Under the pieces are notes generated by a model. It saw nothing but the letters and a program-made list of their open reading frames with translations. It searched no databases and was not told the DNA's origin. Below are positions 18,181-28,500 of a stretch of DNA of 64,000 nt, in pieces. A program made the translations under genes and the position numbers. Each line of letters opens with the position of its first letter. The stretch's first letter is position 1. The DNA comes from an uncultured bacterium (GTDB taxonomy: Bacteria > Vulcanimicrobiota > Xenobia > Xenobiales > Xenobiaceae), in contig CAKTUZ010000005.1 of NCBI GenBank assembly GCA_934621605.1, forward strand, positions 1-64,000, written 5' to 3'.

Positions 18181-19356
18181 TTGAGCAAAGAATCGAAGAT
18201 AGGAGCCTTGTTGGTTCTGATGGTTGTTCTTTTGTTTATTTTCGCTCCCAGCAGCGAAACGCGGGACAGTCGTATCTTTGCCAATCAATATAGGTTGATT
18301 TTTAAGGAGACTCCCGGTCTGGAAGAAAATTACGATGTCAAAATGGCCGGCGTCGACATTGGCTATGTTAAAGAAATTGATTTTTGCACAGCCGAAGACA
18401 AAGAGCGTTTTGGCCGAGATGCCAACATCGCCGTCACTATTGCTACCGATTTTTCCACTTCCATTCCCGAAGACAGTTCGGCTAGCGTTTTGGAAGTTTC
18501 CAGTACTTTATTGTGGTTGGAAATTACTCCCGGAATCTCCGATAAGTTTTTACAAAGCGGCTCTTGTGTGCGCTTGCGTACTCCGCTTGCTTCTTCGGCT
18601 TCTTACGAGTCGGCTTTATTAGGTTCTCCTTTTAAAGATCTAAATAAACAGACTTTGGCTGTGCGCACTTTAATGACTGCTGAGGGATTTTCTCGCAGCA
18701 TTTTGGATACGGCTTCTAACTTGCGCTTTTATAGCAATGAATTGCGCATTGCCAGCAAAGATTCTCACCGCCAACTGAAACAAATATATTCCAAGCTTGA
18801 CGAAGAAGAAAAAGCTATCGCCATGCAACTTGATCGTTTAGATACTCAGCTCAGCCAAGCCGGAGCAAATTTGCAAAAAACTTCGACAGCTTTAAAAGAA
18901 CAGACGGCCAATCTGGCTGATACCGCTTCCGGCTATGAAGTTAAGCTGGGGCAAATGAGCGCTTTGGCGGTGAGCGAAACCGAACGCTTTAAAGCTTTAA
19001 CCGATAATGTCGAAACAAAAATGACCGCCAAATGTTCGCCCGAGCTGTTGGAACGTTTGCACAAAGCTTCGCGTAAACTTAAAAATTTTGCTCAGATTGC
19101 CGAAGATTTACATTACATGACCCAAGAACCGGCCACTCAGCAAGCTCTCAAAGAGGCCGCTCATAAATATCGCCTGCAATCTGAGCAAATTGACAAATTA
19201 GTGCGTAAAATTGAAAGATTTGTGCCCGGCAGCAGCTCGGGTGACGATAACGCCGCTCCACCAAGCATACATGTACCTGTCGAGCCTATGTCCGCCGCGC
19301 CGGACGGCTCCTTCCGGGAAGCGCAGCCAGACGTCGCACCTACGCCTACTTTTTGA
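18181..19356 (+). CDS. MlaD-family MCE protein (lipid transport)
   Basis: MCE proteins form hexameric rings in the periplasm that bring phospholipid or sterol between the two membranes. This 391-residue protein has an N-terminal membrane anchor (IGALLVLMVVLLFIF, about 7-21) and the MCE core VKMAGVDIGYVKEI (about 53-66). A long helical region (190-340) follows, then a Pro-rich tail. The start is TTG 18181, preceded by AAGGAG at 18169-18174. No MlaE permease or MlaF ATPase is beside it, so the ABC partners must be elsewhere. It follows tlyA by 42 bases, and a strong terminator ends it. Confidence 0.8.
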   Translation: MSKESKIGALLVLMVVLLFIFAPSSETRDSRIFANQYRLIFKETPGLEENYDVKMAGVDIGYVKEIDFCTAEDKERFGRDANIAVTIATDFSTSIPEDSSASVLEVSSTLLWLEITPGISDKFLQSGSCVRLRTPLASSASYESALLGSPFKDLNKQTLAVRTLMTAEGFSRSILDTASNLRFYSNELRIASKDSHRQLKQIYSKLDEEEKAIAMQLDRLDTQLSQAGANLQKTSTALKEQTANLADTASGYEVKLGQMSALAVSETERFKALTDNVETKMTAKCSPELLERLHKASRKLKNFAQIAEDLHYMTQEPATQQALKEAAHKYRLQSEQIDKLVRKIERFVPGSSSGDDNAAPPSIHVPVEPMSAAPDGSFREAQPDVAPTPTF

Positions 19357-19368
19357 TATACTTCCCGT

Positions 19369-19398
19369 GCCCCGTGCCTGAAGGCAGGGGCTTTCTTT
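19369..19398 (+). terminator. Terminator of mlaD
   Basis: GCCCC (19369-19373) and TGCC pair with GGCA and GGGGC (19387-19391) with one bulged base and a TGAA loop. TTTCTTT follows. Confidence 0.85.
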
Positions 19399-19404
19399 AT
19401 ATAA

Positions 19405-19453
19405 GGCCGCTTTAGTCTTGGGGCATCTTGGAGACGCCGAGGCTAAAGCGGCC
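19405..19453 (-). terminator. Convergent hairpin after ptsG
   Basis: An 11-bp perfect stem (GGCCGCTTTAG at 19405-19415 with CTAAAGCGGCC at 19443-19453) sits 18 bases past the ptsG stop. The minus-strand tail (TTATATAAAG) is AT-rich but not a clean T run, so it may be a processing or stability hairpin. Confidence 0.55.
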
Positions 19454-19470
19454 GTTTGTGAGAAGCGACT

Positions 19471-21357
19471 TTACTGTTTTAGGTCAAGCAAAGCCTGATT
19501 CATGGCTGCGGCTTCATCTAAAGCGCAGACCAAATGGAATTTGCCTTTACCTAAAGCCATAAGGTTAAAGCCTTGGGCTCCTAATTCTTCGGCTTTAACT
19601 TGGGCGGCGTCTTTCACTTGGAAAACTACACGAGTTAAGGAAGCCAAATGAATATTTTCCAAGTTGCCGATACCGCCAACCAAAGAGGCAAATTCAGTTG
19701 CTTTATGGCGTGTGGCTGCGTTGACTGACACAGGCTCGCTTGTGGTAGAGCTGACCGGTGTGGCGGTGGGCAAGGGAGCGGCGTCGCCGTGAGCGTTAAT
19801 ATATTCTTCAATGTCGGATTTGAGATTTTCGGAAAGGGTTCCGAAAATAGCTTGTAAGTTATTGCCTACAGTAACTACTCCGGCAGCGCCTAAAGCTTTG
19901 AGAGTGTCGGGACTGGCTTTGGCAATATCTTTTAAGCCGACGCGCAAACGAGTAATGCAAGCGTCCAAGCTGACTAAGTTGGTTCGGCCGCCCAAAGCTT
20001 GGAGTACTTTACCGGCCAATTCACTGCCGCTGCCTCCGGCTTCGCTACCGGCCATAGCTTCTTCGCGGCCGGGAGTTTTGAAATCGAATATTTCGATAGC
20101 TTTGCGGAAAACTACGTAGTAAATCACTGCGTAAATCGGGCCGAGCCAGAGTACGCAGCTGGGATTGGTATCGTTGTGGAAATAGAGTAAATAGTCGATA
20201 CAACCTTGGGAAAAAGTGAAGCCCATATGAGCTCCCACTAAGTTCATTACGTAGAAGGCGCTGCCTACCAAAATAGCATGAATAGCGTAAAGGGCCGGAG
20301 CTACGAAAAGGAAGGAAAATTCGATAGGCTCAGTGATACCGGTCAGGAAGGAAGTGAGAGCCGCCGACATCATTATTCCGCCTACCTGGACTCTGTTTTC
20401 CGGCTTGGCGCTGTGCCAAATAGCAATGGCCGCTGCTGGTAAGCCCCACATCTTAAAGAGGAAGCCGCCGCCTAAAATTCCGGCTGTGGGATCGCCGTTA
20501 AAGAAGCGGGTAATATCGCCTTGTACAATGCTGCCGTCGGGAGTGGTAAAGCTGCCCATTTGGAAGAAGAAGGGAGCATTCCAAGCATGGTGCAAGCCGA
20601 AAGGCAATAAAGCTCTTTCTACTACGCCGTATACGGTGGCAGCCAGGGAAGGGTTTTCGTTGGCAGCCCAGTTGCCGGCTAAGGTAATGAGAGCACCGAT
20701 AGGCGGCCAGACAAAGCTGAGCACAATACCGGTCAGGATAGCGGCAAAGGCTGTCACAATAGGCACGAAGCGCTTACCGGCAAAGAAGCCTAAGTAGGGT
20801 GGCAGCGAAATACGATAGTATTTATTAAACAGATAGGCTGTAATGATACCTATAACGATGCCGCCGAAAACGCCGGTGTCGACACTTTTTATACCCATTA
20901 TCGTTGTAGTGGAAAGAGTCGATTGGGCACTTAGCAAACCGCCACAATCCGGACAATATTTTAGTATATCCAATCCTCGGATAGTGGCCATAACTCCCAT
21001 AGTAGCATTCATGACCATATAGCCGACTACGGCCGCTAAGGCGGAAACACCATCATTTTTAGTTAAACCTAAGGCTACGCCGATAGCAAAAATTAAGGGC
21101 AAGTTGCTGAAAATTACTTGACCTGAGTCGCCCATAATTTTCAAAATAGCTACGCCCAAGGCCATAATAGTAGGCCAACCTTGGGTAAATATATTGACGC
21201 CGCTCTTGAGGACAGCGTCTAAATTAGCAGGCATCCAGCCGTATTTGGAAGCGCCCACGCCCAACAAAATACCTGCCACAGGCAGGACGGCTACCGGCAA
21301 CATTAGGGCTTTGCCTATTTGCTGCAGAATGCCGAAAGCTTTTTTGAAAAAGTTCAC
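19471..21357 (-). CDS. ptsG: Glucose PTS EIICB with a second, degenerate EIIB domain
   Basis: The protein imports and phosphorylates glucose using phosphate from PEP. Residues 1-425 match the PtsG EIIC membrane domain closely (FAIGVALGLTKNDGVSALAA, FFAGKRFVPI, TGITEPIEFSFLFVAP). Residues 445-525 are EIIB with phosphorylated Cys467 in LDACITRL. After a Thr/Ser/Pro linker, residues 553-628 repeat the EIIB pattern (GGIGNLENIHLASLTRVVF), but Ser573 stands where the Cys belongs. The usual PtsG is about 477 residues. It begins GTG 21357, overlapping the stop of the EIIA-HPr-EI gene (GTGA). The second EIIB cannot accept phosphate and may be structural or regulatory. Confidence 0.92.
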   Translation of the reverse strand: MNFFKKAFGILQQIGKALMLPVAVLPVAGILLGVGASKYGWMPANLDAVLKSGVNIFTQGWPTIMALGVAILKIMGDSGQVIFSNLPLIFAIGVALGLTKNDGVSALAAVVGYMVMNATMGVMATIRGLDILKYCPDCGGLLSAQSTLSTTTIMGIKSVDTGVFGGIVIGIITAYLFNKYYRISLPPYLGFFAGKRFVPIVTAFAAILTGIVLSFVWPPIGALITLAGNWAANENPSLAATVYGVVERALLPFGLHHAWNAPFFFQMGSFTTPDGSIVQGDITRFFNGDPTAGILGGGFLFKMWGLPAAAIAIWHSAKPENRVQVGGIMMSAALTSFLTGITEPIEFSFLFVAPALYAIHAILVGSAFYVMNLVGAHMGFTFSQGCIDYLLYFHNDTNPSCVLWLGPIYAVIYYVVFRKAIEIFDFKTPGREEAMAGSEAGGSGSELAGKVLQALGGRTNLVSLDACITRLRVGLKDIAKASPDTLKALGAAGVVTVGNNLQAIFGTLSENLKSDIEEYINAHGDAAPLPTATPVSSTTSEPVSVNAATRHKATEFASLVGGIGNLENIHLASLTRVVFQVKDAAQVKAEELGAQGFNLMALGKGKFHLVCALDEAAAMNQALLDLKQ

Positions 21358-23984
21358 CGCTCAATATCCTCCTGTAATTTGCGCACCGCTTCGGAGCTTT
21401 CGCAAGCTAAAGCCTGATCGGCCAACTGACGGCATTCTTCCAGGCTTACTTGGCGGATTCTGTCTTTTACGGCAGGAATGGCCGGGGCCGCTACGCTTAG
21501 TTCGTCCACTCCCAAGCCCACCAAAATAGCTGTGGCTTGTAAGTCGCCGCCAATACCTCCGCATATACCTACTTTGCGTTTGTGTTTATGAGCTCCGTCG
21601 ACTGTTAACTTAATCAAGCGCAAGATCGAAGGATGGAGGCTGTCTACCAAACCGGCCAACTGAGGATGGCCTCGGTCGATAGCTGTGGTATATTGGGTTA
21701 AATCATTGGTGCCAATGGAGAAAAATTCTACTTCTTGAGCTAAAGTTTCAGCCATTAAGGCGGCGGCAGGCACCTCGACCATAATTCCTAAAGGCACTTT
21801 AACGCCTAAATTTTTACACTCTTCGGTAAAAATAGCTTTGGCTTGACGATATTCGCCGATAGTTGTCACCATAGGTAGCATAATTTTCAATTTGGCAAAG
21901 CCTGCCGCTCTCAGAATGGCTCTAAACTGAGTACGTAACAAATCGGGGCGTAGCAAAGAAATACGCAAACCGCGCTCGCCCAAGAAGGGGTTGGCCTCTT
22001 GCGGAATAGGTAAATAGGGCAAAGGCTTGTCGCCACCTACATCGAGAGTGCGGATAATCAGTGTGGCCTTGGGCCCCAAAGTGCGGGCAATTTGGCCGTA
22101 AATATCGGCTTGCTCGTCTTCGGTAGGGGGCGTGGTGCGAGCTAAGAAAAGGAACTCGCTACGCAACAACCCTACGCCGTCTGCCCCTAAAGTGACTGCT
22201 TGCTCGGTGTCGGCAATCGAACCGACATTGGCTGCCACTTTAATTAGGCGACCGTCGGTAGTTTGGGCAAGGTCTTTGGCTTTTTCAAGCAGTAGACGAC
22301 GGCGCTCTTGGCGGATTTTGAGTTTTTCTTTGGCGTCTTGATAGTGCCCATCGTCGGGATTGAGCTCTAAAGTGCCTTTAGTGCCGCTTAAAATAGCTTT
22401 GGTACCGTTGGGAATAGTCAGCGCTCGGGCAGAAATACCGGCTAAAGCTGGCAGATCCAACGAGCGAGCCAAGATGGCAACGTGTGAAGTGGAGCCTCCC
22501 AATACTGTGGCAAAGCCGACAACTTTGGAGCGGTCTAAAGCGGCCGTATCGGAGGGAGTTAAATCTTCGGCGATGAGAATAGTGTTTTCGGGGAAATTGT
22601 GAATAGTGGGCGCTTCACCCATAAGTAAACGCAACACTCTTTCGCCTACGTCTTTTAAGTCGACGGCTCGGGCAGCCATAAGTTGATGGCTCAGTTGAGC
22701 TAAACGCTCGGATTGGCTGGTATAAGCTTGTTTCCAACTGTAAGCGGCGCTTTTGCCTTTTGCAATGCTAGCTTCGGCTTGCTCAAGTAAATCGGGATCT
22801 TCTAAAAGCTCGCGATGGGCAGCGAAGATACCGGCTTTATTGGGATCGGCTTTGGCCTTCATGCTTATTTCTAAAAATTCCAGCTCGTTTTGGCCTTTTT
22901 TCAGAGCTTCGCGCAATTTCTGCAACTCTTGTTCCTGGCCTTGGCCTTCCTCTTCCACCTGGTATTCGGCCCGCTGCATTTGATAAATGCGCCCCACAGC
23001 TAAGCCCGGGGAAGCAGAAACTGCATACAGCAAATTGTCGGTGTCCGGTCTTTGTGGATTGGGTAAAGCTGGCGTTAAGGGGCCGGGCGTAATCATCGGT
23101 TGAGCCTGGACATTTATATCTGGTCGGGCTGCTACGCCGGAAGTGCCTCCTGCTTCTGGTTTTTCACCTAAACCGCTGGCCAAAGCTTCACTTAAAGCCT
23201 CTAAAGCTTCTTTGGCTTCTTCGCCGCTGGCTCGGAAGCGTACTACTTCATTGTGCAGCACTTGTAAACTCATTAAGGCGACGACGCTTTTGCAATTAGC
23301 AAATTGCTCACCGCGCACGATTTGCAAATTGGCTTTAAATTTTTTGGCTAGATTGGCCAAGACAGCAGCCGGGCGGGCGTGTAATCCTTGAGGATTTGGT
23401 ACTACGATAGGCTCAGACATCAGGCTCAAACCTGAGGTGGTCTCTTTGTCTTCTTCTTTTTGGGCTAAGGTGGCTTTTATAAGCAAATCTTGACCGGCTT
23501 TTTTGCGACCTTGGCTGATTTCCAGATTGCTGACAGTCTCGGTATTGGTAATTAAGACCAAAGTAATTAGACTGCGGGCTTTTTCGGCGATAAGAGCCGC
23601 ATCAAAGGCGATAAGTTCCTGTCCTTTTTCCACGGAATCGCCCACTTTGACTTTAGGGGTAAAACCTTCGCTCTTTAAAGCTACCGTATCTAAACCTATG
23701 TGCATAAGTACTTCTAAACCGGAGGAAGTTTCCAAAGTCAGAGCGTGACAGGAAGGGTGAATTTGCTTGACGACTCCTGGACAAGGGGCCAGCAAGACTT
23801 CTGAAGTTGGATCTATAGCTACGCCGTCGCCTACCATCTTACCGGCAAAAACCGGATCGGGTACGCGTTCGAGCTCTACAGTCTGTCCCGAAAGGGGAGC
23901 ATATAAAGCGACAGCATGATTGCTCACGTGAAACAGCACACTCCAAAAAAATATCAAAAAGCCTGCGAAAATTCGACGTTTCAA
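21354..23984 (-). CDS. Fused EIIA(Glc)-HPr-Enzyme I phosphotransfer protein
   Basis: All soluble PTS steps are on one 876-residue chain. EIIA(Glc) spans about 28-150, with His80 and active His95 (LMHIGLDTV). HPr spans about 190-275, with His202 (PQGLHARPAAVL) and a CKSVVALM regulatory-serine-type site. EI spans about 318-876, with His500 (GGSTSHVAILARS) and PEP-binding RSEFLFLAR. Order and length match NagF-type fusions, but the linked permease is PtsG. The open start is TTG 23984, with AGGGAGG five bases before it. The first 25 residues then include a hydrophobic run (FAGFLIFFWSVLFHV) that is odd for a cytosolic protein. An in-frame GTG at residue 20 is the alternative. ptsG follows by a 4-base overlap. 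Confidence 0.92.
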   Translation of the reverse strand: MKRRIFAGFLIFFWSVLFHVSNHAVALYAPLSGQTVELERVPDPVFAGKMVGDGVAIDPTSEVLLAPCPGVVKQIHPSCHALTLETSSGLEVLMHIGLDTVALKSEGFTPKVKVGDSVEKGQELIAFDAALIAEKARSLITLVLITNTETVSNLEISQGRKKAGQDLLIKATLAQKEEDKETTSGLSLMSEPIVVPNPQGLHARPAAVLANLAKKFKANLQIVRGEQFANCKSVVALMSLQVLHNEVVRFRASGEEAKEALEALSEALASGLGEKPEAGGTSGVAARPDINVQAQPMITPGPLTPALPNPQRPDTDNLLYAVSASPGLAVGRIYQMQRAEYQVEEEGQGQEQELQKLREALKKGQNELEFLEISMKAKADPNKAGIFAAHRELLEDPDLLEQAEASIAKGKSAAYSWKQAYTSQSERLAQLSHQLMAARAVDLKDVGERVLRLLMGEAPTIHNFPENTILIAEDLTPSDTAALDRSKVVGFATVLGGSTSHVAILARSLDLPALAGISARALTIPNGTKAILSGTKGTLELNPDDGHYQDAKEKLKIRQERRRLLLEKAKDLAQTTDGRLIKVAANVGSIADTEQAVTLGADGVGLLRSEFLFLARTTPPTEDEQADIYGQIARTLGPKATLIIRTLDVGGDKPLPYLPIPQEANPFLGERGLRISLLRPDLLRTQFRAILRAAGFAKLKIMLPMVTTIGEYRQAKAIFTEECKNLGVKVPLGIMVEVPAAALMAETLAQEVEFFSIGTNDLTQYTTAIDRGHPQLAGLVDSLHPSILRLIKLTVDGAHKHKRKVGICGGIGGDLQATAILVGLGVDELSVAAPAIPAVKDRIRQVSLEECRQLADQALACESSEAVRKLQEDIER

Positions 23985-24055
23985 GCCGCCTCCCTTTGCT
24001 ACTTTGCTGCAGCTGCAGTTAAGAGGGAGGCGGCTAGAAAAAGGCGAAAGCCGCC
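23984..24055 (-). promoter_or_regulatory. Two-state leader hairpin sequestering the PTS ribosome site
   Basis: On the minus transcript three segments share sequence. A is GGCGGCT (24055-24049), B is AGCCGCCTCCCT (24035-24024) and C is AGGGAGGCGGCT (23995-23984). B pairs perfectly with C over 12 bp, which buries the AGGGAGG ribosome site and touches the TTG start. B can instead pair with A over 7 bp, which frees C. This mutual exclusion is the classic layout of a translational switch or an RNA-binding-protein target. The loop also holds the palindrome CTGCAGCTGCAG. No known riboswitch family matches. The pairing is seen; regulation is inferred. Confidence 0.6.
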
Positions 24056-24100
24056 AAATTAATCAGCTTTTTTACGGTGTGAACGGAGAGCTAATATTAT

Positions 24101-25453
24101 ATGGGTATGCGAACGACTACTCTAGATTTGATTATGGGCCAAGTTGCAGTACGCAATCCTGGCGAACCGGAGTTCCTTCAGGCGGTACGAGAAGTTTTCT
24201 CTTCGGTAGTGCCTGTGGTAGAAGCTAATCCTGTCTATAGGCGCATGAAAGTTTTAGAGCGTTTGGTCGAACCTGAAAGGGTTATTATCTTTCGCGTTCC
24301 TTGGGTAGACGATCTGGGCAATGTGCAAATCAATCGCGGATATCGCGTAGAAATGTGCGGAGCTATCGGCCCTTTCCAAGGCGGTTTACGTTTCCACCCC
24401 AGTGTTGATTTAAGTATCATTAAATTTTTGGCCTTTGAACAGGTCTTTCGCAATTCTCTTACCTGTTTGCCTTTAGGTGGTGCCAAGGGTGGGGCCGATT
24501 TCGATCCTAAGGGCAAATCCGATATGGAAGTTATGCGTTTTTGCCAATCGTTTATGGCCGAGCTTTTTCGCCATCTTGGCCCTACCGTAGATGTGGCTAC
24601 TAGCGGTTTGGGCGTAAGCGGACGCGAAATAGGCTATCTCTTCGGCATGTATAAAAAGCTCTCCGGCCAGTTTTCCGGCGCTCTGACCAATAAAGGTTTG
24701 GGCTGGGGTGGCTCTATGTTGCGTCCCGAAGCTACCGGTTTCGGCGTTATCTACTTTATCGAAAATATGTTGAAACGTCGCAGCGAAACTTTAGAAGATA
24801 AGCGCGTCGTTATTTCCGGCTCCGGCAATGTGGCTCAGTTTACCGCCAAAAAGGCTATCGCTATGGGAGCTAAAGTGCTCACAATGTCGGATTCTTCCGG
24901 CATGATTTACGATCCCGACGGTATTGATGAAGATAAGCTGGATTGGATTATGGAGCTTAAAAATTTGCGTCGCGGTCGCATAAGAGAATATGTCGATGAA
25001 TTTGATGGCGCTGAGTATATAGAAGGAGGCGCTCCCTGGAATATTCCTTGTGATGTAGCTATCCCAGCTGCCACACAAAATGAAATTTTCTTGGAAGATG
25101 CGCAAGCCTTAATTGCCAATGGCGTGGCCGTAGTGGCTGAAGCGGCCGATATGCCTTGTATGCCGGAAGCTATTTCTGAATTTCTGCGCAATAAAGTGCT
25201 CTTTGGGCCCAGCAAAGCCGTCAATGCCGGCGGTGTGGCCACATCCGGTTTGGAAATGTCGCAAAATGCTTCGCATGAAAGTTGGAGCAGTGAGGAAATA
25301 GAACAGCGTTTACGTCGCATTATGTATTCTATACATGAAGCTTGCGTGCGTTATGGTCGCAGTGATGACGGCTTTGTTAATTATGTGCGCGGCGCTAATG
25401 TGGCTGGCTTTGTCAAAGTGGCCGATGCTATGGTCGATCAGGGGATCGTCTGA
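24101..25453 (+). CDS. gdhA: Glutamate dehydrogenase
   Basis: The enzyme interconverts 2-oxoglutarate plus ammonia and glutamate. The 450-residue protein contains the catalytic lysine region PLGGAKGGADFDPKGKS (about 126-142), the substrate stretch GPFQGGLRFHPSV, and the dinucleotide fold ISGSGNVAQFTAKKAI followed by MSDSSG (about 229-258). The length and C-terminal layout match the hexameric NADP-type bacterial enzymes; cofactor choice is inferred. GGAGAG lies about 12 bases before ATG 24101. It diverges from the PTS gene across 116 bases, so nitrogen and sugar uptake genes may share a control region. Confidence 0.95.
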   Translation: MGMRTTTLDLIMGQVAVRNPGEPEFLQAVREVFSSVVPVVEANPVYRRMKVLERLVEPERVIIFRVPWVDDLGNVQINRGYRVEMCGAIGPFQGGLRFHPSVDLSIIKFLAFEQVFRNSLTCLPLGGAKGGADFDPKGKSDMEVMRFCQSFMAELFRHLGPTVDVATSGLGVSGREIGYLFGMYKKLSGQFSGALTNKGLGWGGSMLRPEATGFGVIYFIENMLKRRSETLEDKRVVISGSGNVAQFTAKKAIAMGAKVLTMSDSSGMIYDPDGIDEDKLDWIMELKNLRRGRIREYVDEFDGAEYIEGGAPWNIPCDVAIPAATQNEIFLEDAQALIANGVAVVAEAADMPCMPEAISEFLRNKVLFGPSKAVNAGGVATSGLEMSQNASHESWSSEEIEQRLRRIMYSIHEACVRYGRSDDGFVNYVRGANVAGFVKVADAMVDQGIV

Positions 25454-25515
25454 GCGCAAAATTAGCTTATTGGTCGAGAGGCCGGACTTCGGCAAAAAGG
25501 GAGTGGCCAAGTTAA

Positions 25516-28500
25516 ATGAGATCGCTGGGAAAATTTTACGAGTTGGCCTCGTACAGAGTGCGTGAAGTTCTGTTTATCTCTTCCGAATACGATGCTTTTA
25601 TTTTAGAAACAGAAAATCAACTGGCTGAGCGTCTCTTTTATCGCTACTCTGAATTTTTTATGGTTGGAGTGCCCAGTGTAAGCCATGCTTGTTCAGCGGA
25701 TCGCGCTCTGGAAATCTTGGCCAGCCACCGTGTTGATCTTATAGTGATAGCCGTGCGCGACGCTTCTTGGCTTAATAACGGTTTTCTCTCTCGTATTCAT
25801 AAAAGCGCTTCCTCTGTTCCCGTAATTTTGCTGATTTTGGATCCTGCTTGTTTGTACGGTTTAGGCTGGGGGCGCTTACCTAAATGGCTAGCCGGAGTGT
25901 ATCTCTGGACGGGCGATTTAAGTTTGATTACGGCTATGTTCAACCAAATTGAGGATCGTCTTAATGCGGAACGCGATACTGCTTCGACTGGTGTTCAGGT
26001 TATTATTACAGTGGAAGACACGGTGGCTGATTATTCTGTCTTTTTGCCCCACCTTTATGATGAACTTTTTGAACAGAGCCGCTCCCTTTCCGGCGAAGGT
26101 GTAAATTTTACTCAGCGCACTTTGCGTATGTTGGCCCGCCCCAAAATTTTGTTGGCTTCCGATTATGAGTCGGCCCAAGCTCTTTTTGATAAGTATCAGC
26201 GTTACGTTTTGGCTTTGATTAGTGATGTCAGTTTCAGAGTGAAAGGGCGACAGGATGCTAAGGCCGGCTTTAAGCTAGCAGCCTATTGTTCGGAGCGCAA
26301 GCCCAAGTTGCCCATTTTACTTCAGTCTTCAGATTCGTCTAATTCTCAAAGCGCGTCCGCCAAAGGTTGGCATTTCGCCAATAAAAAGCCGGAGTTTTTT
26401 CGTCCTGCTTTGCACCTTTTTTTAGAGGAGAGCTTGGGCTTTGGCAATTTTGTCTTCCGTATGCCTGATCGTACTGAAGTTGCTAGAGCTCGCGATACTT
26501 ACGAACTGGAACGCTTGCTGCATACGGTTGATTTGCGCTCTTTTTATTATCACGCGGCCAATAATAATTTTAGCGTTTGGCTACGGGCCCGCAACTATTT
26601 TAATTTGGCCAATACTGTCGAAAGTCTGAAAATGGGTGATTTCTCCAATTCGGAGGAGATGCGCCAACATCTTATTCACATTTTGCAAGATTCGGCCCGC
26701 GAAGAGCGTCAAGGTGTGGTGGCCGATTTTTCTGTACACCGCAGCGGCAATTATGGTCACAATTTTTTCCGAGTAGGTCGGGGCTCTATCGGTGGTAAGG
26801 GGCGCGGTATCGCTTTTATAAATTCATTATTGGCTAAAGATGATTTTATTACGGAGCGGCCGGGGTTGAAAATAGCTATTCCGCGTACCTTGGTTTTGGG
26901 CGTTGATGTATACGACCGCTTTATGGAACTTAATAATTTTAGCCTCACAGCGCAGCGTGGTTATACCGACGAAGAATTGACCGAACTCTATTTAAAAGCC
27001 AAATTGCCTCCGGAAATGCTTGAGGAATTGAGGGCGGCTTTTGCTCTCTTGCACGGTCCCTTGGCGGTGCGCTCTTCCAGTTTATTGGAAGATTCGCAAA
27101 ATCAATCTTGCGCTGGTATTTACGCTACTTACATGATTCCCGACAATCATGAAGATTCACCGCGCCGCTTTGAGCTTATTTGCCAAGCTATTAAACGTGT
27201 TTATATGTCAGCCGTTTCCTCGCGAGCTCAAGCTTATTTGGCCAGCGCCCAATATTTGGGAACCGAAGAAAAAATGGCTGTTATTTTGCAAGAAACAGTT
27301 GGCTCTACCTACGGTCGCTATTTCTATCCCAATTTTTCCGGTGTAGCTATGTCGGTCAATTACTATCCCGTAGGGCCACAGCATGTAGACGACGGTATTG
27401 CCGCTATGGCTTTGGGCTTGGGCAATACTGTGGCTGATGGTGGCAGTTGTATGCGCTTTTCTCCCAAATGGCCCAAAGTTTTGCCTCATCAGTATTATCA
27501 AGAGCGTTACTTAAATTATTCTCAGCGCGAATTTTATGCTATCGAATTGGATGCTTCTACCAAAGAAAACCCCAGCGGCTTGGTTAAGCTTAAATTGAGT
27601 CAAGCCGAAGAGGACGGTACTTTGGCTCCAATCTGTTCCGTTTTTTCTCCCGAAAGCAATACTTGGCGCGATTCTTTGGAATATCGGGGGCCGAGAGCCG
27701 TTACTTTCAGTAGCATTTTACAAAATGGCGAGGTGCCGCTGGCTCAATGTTTGGAAGAACTTTTGGAGCGTTTTAAAGTGGCTATCGGCTGTCCTGTAGA
27801 AGTTGAATTTGCCGTCGAGTTGGGGCCTTCTTTTATTAAACGTAGTGACTTTCTCTATGCAGTTCAGAGCGATCCCGAGCCTGATGAAGCCACTCAAAAT
27901 GTGCCCACCCTTTATATTTTGCAACTCCGTCCTCTGACCAGTTTGAGTGTCGGTGAAGAAATTCATGCTTGTGGCTATCGACAGCAAGATATTGTCTGTA
28001 CTTGCGATTCTTTGGGCCATGGAGCCGTAGATGATATTTGCGACATCATTTTTGTATCCGGTTCCAACTTAAGTGCACGTGAAGCGCGGGTGGCCGCAGC
28101 CAGAATCGGTCGCTTCAACAGTGCTTTGGTTAGAGAAAAACGCCCCTATTTGCTTATCGGCCCTGGGCGTTGGGGTTCGCTGGATCCCAATTTGGGTATT
28201 CCCGTACAAATTAGCCAAGTAATGGGAGCTAAGACTATAGTGGAACTTCCTTACGGAGATCGCTTTGTTGAGCCTTCCATGGGCTCCCATTTTTTTCATG
28301 AATTGGCCGCTATGCATATTTTTTATATGAATTTATGTTTCGAAGGGCAAGAACGAGCTTTTAATCAGGGAATTCGCAACGGAATTTGTCGCGATGATAC
28401 TTCGGTAAAATGTGCCGATAAGATTGCGCAAGACTATATAGATTTAGACTGGCTCAAGGCTTTACCGGCTTTGGCTGAAGCCGACGGAGTCAGACATATA

